Source of the DNA: Lachnospiraceae bacterium UBA6452
Lineage (GTDB): Bacteria > Bacillota > Clostridia > Lachnospirales > Lachnospiraceae
Direction: 5' to 3'
NCBI GenBank assembly: GCA_002441865.1
Contig: DJNY01000229.1
Coordinates: 1 to 8,409 of the forward strand
DNA: 8,409 bases
How positions within the stretch are numbered: position 1 is the stretch's first letter; each line of letters opens with the position of its first letter. A program made the translations under genes and the position numbers. Positions 1-6,362 of this stretch are shown in pieces. The notes beneath the pieces were generated by a model, which was not told where the DNA came from, did no database searches, and saw only the letters and a list, made by a program, of their open reading frames with translations.

Positions 1-21
1 GGAACGAAGTTTCCTATTACA

Positions 22-58
22 TAAAAAAAGTGATCTTACCCGGTTGGATAAGACCACT
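22..58 (-). terminator. Rho-independent terminator ending the operon
   Basis: Read on the minus strand, a 13-bp stem (46-58 paired with 29-41) encloses the 4-base loop AACC and is followed at once by a run of T (29-23). Two of the 13 pairs are G-T wobbles, the rest are Watson-Crick. It lies about 25 bases past the stop codon of the last gene. On the plus strand there is no comparable T run after the stem, so it should act mainly on the minus-strand transcript. Confidence 0.93.
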
Positions 59-83
59 ATTCATTCATTTATTATATAGATTT

Positions 84-1028
84 TTATTTATTCATTAAGA
101 GATCATCAAAGTAAGCGATCGTCTTTTTCAGACCTTCCTCCAGATTCACTGTCGGCTCCCAGGAAAGCTCCTTCTTTGCCAGATCGATCACAGGACGTCT
201 CTGCATCGGATCATCCTGTGGCAGCGGTTCAAAGACGATCCTGGAACTGCTTCCCGTCAGATCAATGATCTTCTGTGCCAGTTCAAGCATTGTAAATTCG
301 CCCGGATTTCCGATATTTACAGGTCCGGTAAAACCATCCCTGCTGTTCATCATGCGGATCATACCCTCGATCAGATCATCTACATAACAGAAGCTTCTTG
401 TCTGCTCTCCACTTCCGTAGATCGTAATATTTTCGTTTTTCAGTGCCTGTACAATAAAGTTGGATACCACTCTGCCATCATGGGTATTCATTCTTGGTCC
501 ATATGTGTTAAAGATACGGATCACCTTAATGTCCACCTGATGCTGGCGGTAATAGTCAAAGAACAGCGTTTCCGCCATACGTTTTCCTTCATCATAACAG
601 GAGCGGATACCGATCGGATTCACACAGCCCCTGTAGCTTTCCGGCTGCGGATGGATCTCCGGATCTCCGTACACCTCACTTGTACTTGCCTGCAGGATCC
701 TTGCATGGACACGCTTTGCCAGCCCCAGTGTATGCAAAGCACCCAGCACACTCGTCTTGCCTGTTTTGATCGGATCATACTGGTAATGGATCGGACTCGC
801 CGGACATGCCAGATTGTAGATCTGGTCTACCTCCACATAAATCGGCTCTGTCACATCATGTCTGATAAATTCAAAATATGGATTTCCCATCAGATGTCTG
901 ATATTATCTTTTGAACCGGTAAACAGATTATCAATGCAGATGACATCATTTCCCTGCTCGATCAGTCTGTCACACAGGTGCGATCCTAAAAAACCTGCTC
1001 CCCCTGTTACAAGAATACGTTTTTTCAT
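84..1028 (-). CDS. UDP-glucuronate decarboxylase-like SDR (UDP-xylose synthase)
   Basis: Extended short-chain dehydrogenase expected to convert UDP-glucuronate to UDP-xylose with bound NAD+, in the cytoplasm. Seen (314 residues from the ATG): N-terminal Rossmann motif GGAGFLG at residues 9-15, STSEVYG near 115-121, and the catalytic pair in YDEGK (Tyr145, Lys149). The stretch [15 protein letters not shown] and the later [13 protein letters not shown] are the pattern I associate with UDP-xylose synthases rather than with dTDP-glucose dehydratases or GalE. Length is normal for a soluble bacterial member without a membrane anchor. A TTG three codons upstream (1037) would add Gly-Asn, but it sits only 3 bases after AAAGG; the ATG at 1028 is a better fit and puts the Rossmann strand at the very N-terminus. 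It begins 28 bases after glmS stops and is the last gene before the terminator. A related activity, such as another UDP-sugar 4-epimerase or dehydratase, cannot be fully excluded. Confidence 0.88.
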   Translation of the reverse strand: MKKRILVTGGAGFLGSHLCDRLIEQGNDVICIDNLFTGSKDNIRHLMGNPYFEFIRHDVTEPIYVEVDQIYNLACPASPIHYQYDPIKTGKTSVLGALHTLGLAKRVHARILQASTSEVYGDPEIHPQPESYRGCVNPIGIRSCYDEGKRMAETLFFDYYRQHQVDIKVIRIFNTYGPRMNTHDGRVVSNFIVQALKNENITIYGSGEQTRSFCYVDDLIEGMIRMMNSRDGFTGPVNIGNPGEFTMLELAQKIIDLTGSSSRIVFEPLPQDDPMQRRPVIDLAKKELSWEPTVNLEEGLKKTIAYFDDLLMNK

Positions 1029-1040
1029 GTTTCCCAAAAT

Positions 1041-1055
1041 CCTTTCCCATCTCCT
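1041..1055 (-). promoter_or_regulatory. Ribosome site(s) for the UDP-xylose synthase gene
   Basis: Two purine-rich segments precede the gene on the minus strand: AGGAG (1055-1051) and AAAGG (1045-1041). AAAGG is 12 bases from the ATG at 1028 and only 3 from the TTG at 1037; AGGAG is 13 bases from the TTG. Neither spacing is ideal, so the start is only moderately certain; the ATG is preferred on codon and homology grounds. Confidence 0.5.
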
Positions 1056-1056
1056 G

Positions 1057-2925
1057 CTATTCTACCGTTACACTCTTGGCGAGATTTCGCGGTTTATCTA
1101 CATCCAGTCCTTTTGCCGCAGAAATATAATATCCGATCAGCTGAAGTGGAATCACAGCCAGACTACCGATAAAATGATGATCCACCTTTGGAATATAGGT
1201 GACAAAATCTGCTGTATCTTCCATTTCATAATGCCCGTATGTTGTGATACCCATCAGGTATGCACCTCTGGATTTACATTCCACCATATTGGAAAGTGTC
1301 TTCTCATAAAGATCATCCTGTGTCAGAATACCGATCACAAGCGTTCCGTTCTCGATCAGGCTGATCGTACCATGCTTCAGTTCCCCTGCTGCATAGGCTT
1401 CAGAATGGATATAGGAAATCTCTTTCATCTTCAGGGAACCCTCTAAACTGATCGCATAATCGATACCACGACCCACAAAGAATACATCATGTGCATTGGC
1501 AAATTTTGCTGCAAACCACTGGAGGCGTTCTTTATTCTCCATGATCTGTTCAATCTTATCCGGAATTGTCTCAAGCTCATCCAGATACTTCCTGCAGACT
1601 TCATCCGTCACTTCTCCTCTTACCACGCCAAATTTGATCGCAAGCAGATAAGATAAGATCAGCTGTGCAGTATATGCCTTTGTTGTTGCAACGGAGATTT
1701 CCGGCCCTGCCATTGTATAGCAGACATAATCAGCCTCTCTTGCAATCGAAGAACCGACTACATTGACGATCGCCAGTGTTTTCAGTCCTTTCTTCTTGGC
1801 TTCCCGGAGTGCTGCCAGGGTATCTGCCGTCTCGCCGGACTGCGAGATCAGGATAACAAGGCCGTTCGGATCCAGGATCATATTCCGGTAACGGAATTCG
1901 GATGCCAGCTCTACACGGACCGGAAGCTTTGCCAGATCTTCTATGACATACTGGGCTGCCATTCCGACATGCCATGCAGAACCACATGCCACAATATAAA
2001 TCTGGGAAAACTGTCTGATCTCGTCATCAGTCAATCCGACCGTTGAAAGATCGATTCCGTCATCTTTTCTGAGAGAATGCAGGGTATCCCTGACAACCTT
2101 TGGCTGTTCATGGATCTCCTTCATCATAAAATGCTCATAACCGCCTTTTTCCGCAGCCTGTGCATCATAAGTGATCTCTACAACTTCCTTTTCGATCACA
2201 TCACCGTTCAGATCATAGAAGGTTGCGCCATCCGCAGTGATCCTTGCCATTTCATCGTTTCCGATGTAGCAGACCTTTCTCGTATAATTTAAGATTGCAG
2301 GTACATCGGATGCAACAAAAGTTTCCCCCTCACCAAGTCCGATGATCATCGGGCTGTCTTTTCTTGCCACATAGATCTCATCCGGATAATCCCTGAACAT
2401 GACTTCCAGTGCATAGGAACCACGCACACGGACAATTGTTTTTGCCAGTGCATCAATCGGTCCCACCTTATATTTTTTATAATAATAATCTACCAGTTTG
2501 ATCAGGATTTCTGTATCAGTATCACTGTAAAATTCATAGCCGTGACGCAGAAGCTTCTCCTTCAGTTCCTGATAATTTTCGATAATACCGTTGTGTACAC
2601 CAACGACCTCTGATTCTACCGGGCCGGAAGCAGAACCGGTACAATTACCGGACACATGCGGGTGTGCATTTGTTTTGGACGGGACACCGTGGGTTGCCCA
2701 TCTCGTATGTCCAATACCGCAACAGCCGGAAAGTGCTTTTCCTCCGTCTGTCTTATCGGATAAATTCACAAGTTTTCCTGTCGCTTTAACGACCTCTGCA
2801 AGCTCTTCGCCATCCCGCACCGCAAGTCCGGCCGAATCATAGCCTCTGTATTCCAGTTTAGAAAGTCCTGCAAGCAGAATCGGTGCTGCCTGCTTATCCC
2901 CTACATATCCAACTATTCCGCACAT
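1057..2925 (-). CDS. glmS: Glutamine--fructose-6-phosphate aminotransferase (isomerizing)
   Basis: Makes glucosamine-6-phosphate from fructose-6-phosphate and glutamine, the committed step toward UDP-GlcNAc for peptidoglycan and other polymers; cytoplasmic. Seen (622 residues): class II amidotransferase domain with nucleophile Cys2 in [17 protein letters not shown] at 73-80 and NGIIENY at 112-118; then two SIS isomerase domains with SQSGET at 361-366, TTKAYT at 414-419, [16 protein letters not shown] around 496-511, ELKHG at 515-519, and the conserved C-terminal AKSVTVE. All expected catalytic residues are present, so it should be active. It is about 13 residues longer than E. coli GlmS; most of the excess is a Ser/Gly/Cys-containing insert near residues 94-106, just before the NG motif. 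The start has AAAGGAG (2940-2934) 8 bases upstream. Only 16 bases separate it from the preceding stop codon, so no glmS ribozyme can fit directly upstream. Confidence 0.98.
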   Translation of the reverse strand: MCGIVGYVGDKQAAPILLAGLSKLEYRGYDSAGLAVRDGEELAEVVKATGKLVNLSDKTDGGKALSGCCGIGHTRWATHGVPSKTNAHPHVSGNCTGSASGPVESEVVGVHNGIIENYQELKEKLLRHGYEFYSDTDTEILIKLVDYYYKKYKVGPIDALAKTIVRVRGSYALEVMFRDYPDEIYVARKDSPMIIGLGEGETFVASDVPAILNYTRKVCYIGNDEMARITADGATFYDLNGDVIEKEVVEITYDAQAAEKGGYEHFMMKEIHEQPKVVRDTLHSLRKDDGIDLSTVGLTDDEIRQFSQIYIVACGSAWHVGMAAQYVIEDLAKLPVRVELASEFRYRNMILDPNGLVILISQSGETADTLAALREAKKKGLKTLAIVNVVGSSIAREADYVCYTMAGPEISVATTKAYTAQLILSYLLAIKFGVVRGEVTDEVCRKYLDELETIPDKIEQIMENKERLQWFAAKFANAHDVFFVGRGIDYAISLEGSLKMKEISYIHSEAYAAGELKHGTISLIENGTLVIGILTQDDLYEKTLSNMVECKSRGAYLMGITTYGHYEMEDTADFVTYIPKVDHHFIGSLAVIPLQLIGYYISAAKGLDVDKPRNLAKSVTVE

Positions 2926-2941
2926 AGTCTGTTCTCCTTTT

Positions 2942-3925
2942 CTAACTTGTTGCCTTTATGTACTTCATAAAGGCTTCTTTTATGTAAAAATCATATTGCT
3001 GCCCGATCCGATCCAGGCTTTCATTTGGGACAAAGCCGCCTGCCATTGTTTTATGACCGCCGCCCGATCCATATCCGGAAAGTGCCGCTGCAACCAGTTT
3101 GCCTGCATCTACGGCCTCCACCTCACTGCGGACGGAAAATTTCAATCCATCCTTTCTAACAGAATATACGATAGATACATCCACAACGTCAAGTGCAAGG
3201 ATAAAATCAGATATGATCGCAATAAGTGCATCCGGGCAATCAAACGGAATGGACGCAAATCCGGTTCTGTCATATATCTTTATATTATCGATTGCCGCCG
3301 CATATGCTTTCAGATCCTTAAATTCCATGACATTTTTATACATTTCCTGCAGTTTTTCCACATCTGCCGTCTCAAATGCATACGCAAACATCTCCGCGTC
3401 AAATGCTGTTGCACCTCTTGTAAAATCTGCTGTATCCATTTTGATCCCGTAAGCAAGCGCCGATGCCACAAGCGGCGGGATTTCTATGTTCATTTCCTGA
3501 TAATAGGATACTACGATCGAACAGCAGGCACCTACCATCCGGATATCCTGGTAATGATAGCCGCAGTCCCGTACCTGGTGGTGATGATCGATACATGCCA
3601 CCTCGTCTCCGGGCAGATCCGTAAAGTTGGTATTGTATTTCTGTCCGTCCACCGTCACGATATAATCTGTTTCCTGCATATCCGGTAACAGATCCGCATG
3701 CAGGATCTCCATGGAAAAAGTCGTCAGCATCCGCTTTGTACTCAGTTTGTCAATGCTGCCATCATAGCAGAGGATCGCATCAATCCCAAACTGACGCAGA
3801 AAATACTGCAGCCCGTAAGCGGAAGCGATCGCATCCGGATCCGGAAAGTTGTGTGTCTGGATATAGGTCTTATGTCCTTTTAATAATACGATCAGATCCC
3901 GTGGGTTTTTTTGCTCATTTTTCAT
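2942..3925 (-). CDS. DHH/DHHA1 phosphoesterase, NrnA-like
   Basis: A metal-dependent phosphoesterase of the DHH family; characterised relatives (NrnA) degrade short oligoribonucleotides and dephosphorylate 3'-phosphoadenosine 5'-phosphate, while others hydrolyse cyclic-dinucleotide products. Seen (327 residues): motif I with His25, Asp29 and Asp31 in HNFPDPDAIAS; Asp93 in VTVDG; the name-giving IDHHH at 112-116; the fourth metal motif GIKMDTADF at 160-168; and a C-terminal DHHA1 substrate-binding motif GSGGGH at 286-291 followed by AGG. Every metal-binding motif is intact, with no signal peptide, membrane segment, GGDEF or PAS domain, so it is a stand-alone cytoplasmic enzyme. It starts 7 bases after the manA stop, and its ribosome site GAGGG (3940-3936) lies in the last manA codons, suggesting translational coupling. 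Substrate cannot be told from sequence alone: nanoRNA, pAp or pApA are all possible. Confidence 0.9.
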   Translation of the reverse strand: MKNEQKNPRDLIVLLKGHKTYIQTHNFPDPDAIASAYGLQYFLRQFGIDAILCYDGSIDKLSTKRMLTTFSMEILHADLLPDMQETDYIVTVDGQKYNTNFTDLPGDEVACIDHHHQVRDCGYHYQDIRMVGACCSIVVSYYQEMNIEIPPLVASALAYGIKMDTADFTRGATAFDAEMFAYAFETADVEKLQEMYKNVMEFKDLKAYAAAIDNIKIYDRTGFASIPFDCPDALIAIISDFILALDVVDVSIVYSVRKDGLKFSVRSEVEAVDAGKLVAAALSGYGSGGGHKTMAGGFVPNESLDRIGQQYDFYIKEAFMKYIKATS

Positions 3926-3932
3926 TTTTCTG

Positions 3933-4910
3933 TCACCCTCTTACATCCAGGAACTGTGCCTGCCCATGGATCCGCATTGTAACAGAATCCGCCGGTACAA
4001 ATATGCAGTCCCCTTTATAAAATGTGATCTGTCCGTCCGGATAACTGATATTACCGCAGCCACTGACACAAAGCAGCACGCGGAATGACATCTGATCCGA
4101 CATATAAGTAACGATCTGCCGCCGTTCCGTGTTGACGATCATTCTGTATACTTCAAAATACTTGCATCTGCACAGACACTCTGACGCCATTCCCTGCTGG
4201 TATTTCAAAATACGGAGCGGCTGGCGCGGCTTTGCACTGCTTTTCAGATTTGCAACATCCAGTGCCTTTTCAATGTGCAGTTCCCGTTTTTTCCCGTTTT
4301 TATCTTCTCTGTCATAATCATAAAGGCGATATGTCAGATTCGAATTTTCCTGTATTTCCGCCACCAGTGCACCAGCACCGATCGCATGGATCGTTCCTGC
4401 TTCTATAAAGAAAAGATCCCCTTTTCTGATCGGAACATATTGCAGATACCTGGTCAGCTTTCCATTTTCGATCGCTTTCCTGATCTCCTCTTTTGTGCAG
4501 TCCCTTCTGAGCCCGTACACAAGTCTGGCATCCTTTGCCGCATCCAGAACATACCACATTTCTGTCTTGCCAAGCTGTCCATGCTCATGTTCTTTTGCAT
4601 AAGCATCCGTCGGATGCACCTGCACAGACAGATCTTCTCTGGCATCAATAAATTTGATCAATAGCGGCAGATCCGTGCGTCCCATATGACGCGATCCTAA
4701 ATATGCCGGATTCTCCGAAAGTACCTGCCCCAGCGTCTGCCCGGCAAATTCACCTTCTGCCACAAAGCATGGTCCATCCGGATGAGAAGAACATTCCCAC
4801 GTTTCTGCCAAAGGAGACAGTTCTATTCCTTTTTCAAATTCCGTATTCAGTCGCTGACCGCCCCACAAATAATCTTTGCCGGAGGGTCTTAACAATAATG
4901 GCTTGTTCAT
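3933..4910 (-). CDS. manA: Mannose-6-phosphate isomerase, class I (short form)
   Basis: Zinc enzyme that interconverts fructose-6-phosphate and mannose-6-phosphate, feeding GDP-mannose synthesis or letting mannose enter glycolysis; cytoplasmic cupin fold. Seen (325 residues): the zinc ligands Gln97 and His99 in VQVHPTD, Glu117 in KTEMWY, and His175 in EAGTIHAIG, plus Arg195 in the NSNLTYRLYDYDR stretch that closes the active site. The N-terminal segment with KDYLWGG and the cupin C-terminal half are as in Bacillus-type ManA, whose length (a little over 300) this matches; the long E. coli form is about 390. An in-frame TTG at 4913 was not chosen because the ribosome site TTGGAG (4921-4916) is only 2 bases from it but 5 from the ATG at 4910. 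The gene begins 17 bases after the PurF-like gene and shares its substrate pool with the downstream glmS product. Confidence 0.96.
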   Translation of the reverse strand: MNKPLLLRPSGKDYLWGGQRLNTEFEKGIELSPLAETWECSSHPDGPCFVAEGEFAGQTLGQVLSENPAYLGSRHMGRTDLPLLIKFIDAREDLSVQVHPTDAYAKEHEHGQLGKTEMWYVLDAAKDARLVYGLRRDCTKEEIRKAIENGKLTRYLQYVPIRKGDLFFIEAGTIHAIGAGALVAEIQENSNLTYRLYDYDREDKNGKKRELHIEKALDVANLKSSAKPRQPLRILKYQQGMASECLCRCKYFEVYRMIVNTERRQIVTYMSDQMSFRVLLCVSGCGNISYPDGQITFYKGDCIFVPADSVTMRIHGQAQFLDVRG

Positions 4911-4915
4911 CAATA

Positions 4916-4921
4916 CTCCAA
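4916..4921 (-). promoter_or_regulatory. Ribosome site that decides the manA start
   Basis: TTGGAG on the minus strand, with a 5-base spacer to the ATG at 4910 and only 2 bases to the TTG at 4913. This supports the ATG, giving MNKPLLLRPSG as the N-terminus. Confidence 0.7.
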
Positions 4922-4927
4922 TTCTAC

Positions 4928-6334
4928 TTATTCTTTACCATCCCAGCAGTATGTGCATAACTTGCATTTGTCAATACCGACTGCATCCAGCATATCGTCC
5001 AGTCTGTTAAAACGAAGAGAAGTAAAATGCAATTCCTTGCAGATCTCATCTACCATCTTTTCATACTTTTCAGAGTCCGGATCTGTGTACTCCTGCAAAA
5101 CCTCCTCTGTTACATTTCCGTTTTCCAGTCTTTCGATCACTCTTCTTGTGATCAGATCCATTTCCGAAGAAGAACGCGAGAAGTTCAGATACTTACAGCC
5201 GTATAAAAGCGGAGGGCATGCAGGTCTGATGTGTACTTCTTTTGCGCCGCTCTGGAATAAATACTCTGTTGTTTCCCGCAGCTGTGTGCCTCGTACAATG
5301 GAGTCATCGATCAGCAGCAGGCTCTTATCCCGGATCAGCTCTTCTACTGCCAGAAGCTTCATCTTTGCGATCAGGTTACGCTGGCTCTGGATCGTCGGCA
5401 TAAAAGAACGTGGCCATGTCGGCGTATATTTGATAAACGGTCTGGAGAACGGAATACCTGACTGGTTTGCATAGCCGACTGCATGCGCAATACCGGAATC
5501 CGGAACGCCCGCAACGATATCCGGTTTCACATTATCTCGTTCTGCCATCTTTGCACCACAATTATAGCGCATCTGTTCCACACTGATCCCTTCATAAGAG
5601 CTTGCCGGATATCCATAGTATACCCAGAGGAACGTGCAGATCTTCATATCTTTTCCCGGCTGCACAAGTGTCACACAGTTTTTATGCGTCAGGACGACAA
5701 TCTCGCCCGGTCCGAGTTCTTTATAATCCTGGTATCCCAGATTCTTATAGGCAAAACTTTCAAAAGATGCACAGAACGCATCCTCTTTCTTACCGATCAC
5801 GATCGGCGTTCTGCCCTTCTGATCCCGCGCACAATAAATACCGTTTTCGTTCAGCAGCATAAGAGACAGCGAACCATCGATCGTCTGCAGGGCATACCGG
5901 ATTCCTTCGATCAGATTTTCCTTCTGATTGATCAGTGCAGCCACCAGCTCTGTTGCATTGATGTCTCCGCCACTCATTTCCAGAAAATGGGAGCAGCCCT
6001 CTCCAAACAGGCTGTTTACCAGTTCCTCTGTGTTGTTGATCTTACTTACTGTCGTGATCGCATAGGTTCCATGGTGGGAACGCACGATCAATGGCTGTGG
6101 TTCATAATCCGAAATACAGCCGATCCCGTACCAGCCTTTCATCTGCTGCATATCTTTATCAAATTTTGTACGGAACGGTGCATTTTCTATATTGTGGATC
6201 GCACGGTCAAAGCCTTTTTCTCCCCACACTGCCATACCACCGCGTCTGGTTCCCAGATGCGAATGATAATCCACGCCAAAAAACAAATCAAATACACAAT
6301 CTTCCTTTGCTGCTACGCCAAAAAAGCCACCCAT
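4928..6334 (-). CDS. PurF-like amidophosphoribosyltransferase paralog with dead glutaminase
   Basis: Standard PurF makes phosphoribosylamine from PRPP and glutamine, the first step of purine synthesis. Seen (468 residues): an Ntn-type N-terminal domain and a type I phosphoribosyltransferase domain with a pyrophosphate loop (GVPDSGIAHAVGY, 276-288) and the PRPP motif LLLIDDSIVRGT (339-350). The Bacillus-type [4Fe-4S] cysteines appear kept: Cys233, Cys380, Cys457 and Cys460, plus an extra Cys463 in CKLCTYC. The glutaminase half is not canonical: it starts MGGFFG instead of exposing a Cys; GIGHTRYS is GIGCISDY (Arg to Ser75); the HNG motif is TVS (Val96-Ser97); and the DTE aspartate is Ala127. 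The flexible PRPP loop is also divergent (KYTPTWPRSFMP, 302-313, versus KNRYVGRTF). Glutamine use is therefore not expected; ammonia-dependent synthesis, a partner glutaminase, or a different PRPP role are possible. Family membership is certain, reaction is not. I recall similar MGGFFG proteins annotated simply as amidophosphoribosyltransferase in Firmicutes and Bacteroidetes. Confidence 0.94.
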   Translation of the reverse strand: MGGFFGVAAKEDCVFDLFFGVDYHSHLGTRRGGMAVWGEKGFDRAIHNIENAPFRTKFDKDMQQMKGWYGIGCISDYEPQPLIVRSHHGTYAITTVSKINNTEELVNSLFGEGCSHFLEMSGGDINATELVAALINQKENLIEGIRYALQTIDGSLSLMLLNENGIYCARDQKGRTPIVIGKKEDAFCASFESFAYKNLGYQDYKELGPGEIVVLTHKNCVTLVQPGKDMKICTFLWVYYGYPASSYEGISVEQMRYNCGAKMAERDNVKPDIVAGVPDSGIAHAVGYANQSGIPFSRPFIKYTPTWPRSFMPTIQSQRNLIAKMKLLAVEELIRDKSLLLIDDSIVRGTQLRETTEYLFQSGAKEVHIRPACPPLLYGCKYLNFSRSSSEMDLITRRVIERLENGNVTEEVLQEYTDPDSEKYEKMVDEICKELHFTSLRFNRLDDMLDAVGIDKCKLCTYCWDGKE

Positions 6335-6341
6335 TTTCTTT

Positions 6342-6346
6342 CCTCC
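6342..6346 (-). promoter_or_regulatory. Ribosome site fixing the Met-Gly-Gly start of the PurF-like gene
   Basis: GGAGG on the minus strand, 7 bases before the ATG at 6334. The ATG that overlaps just upstream (6348) is out of frame. This is a near-ideal site, so the absence of a Cys right after Met is not a start-site error, and there is no room for a propeptide that would expose a Cys. Confidence 0.85.
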
Positions 6347-6362
6347 ATGCTCTTTTTCTGTC

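Noticed and set aside
1..14. Small inverted repeat GGAAC-GAA-GTTTCC at the left edge
   Set aside because: Five pairs with a bulge and no T run; too weak for a terminator or other element, and the context is cut by the window edge.
1029..1037. TTG start giving a 317-residue UDP-xylose synthase
   Set aside because: AAAGG is only 3 bases before the TTG, and the ATG at 1028 gives the usual [10 protein letters not shown] start. The alternative is possible but less likely.
2996..3688. Plus-strand open frame of 230 codons opposite the DHH gene
   Set aside because: Antisense to a gene with all its catalytic motifs intact; composition rich in Cys, His and Ile runs; no family resemblance.
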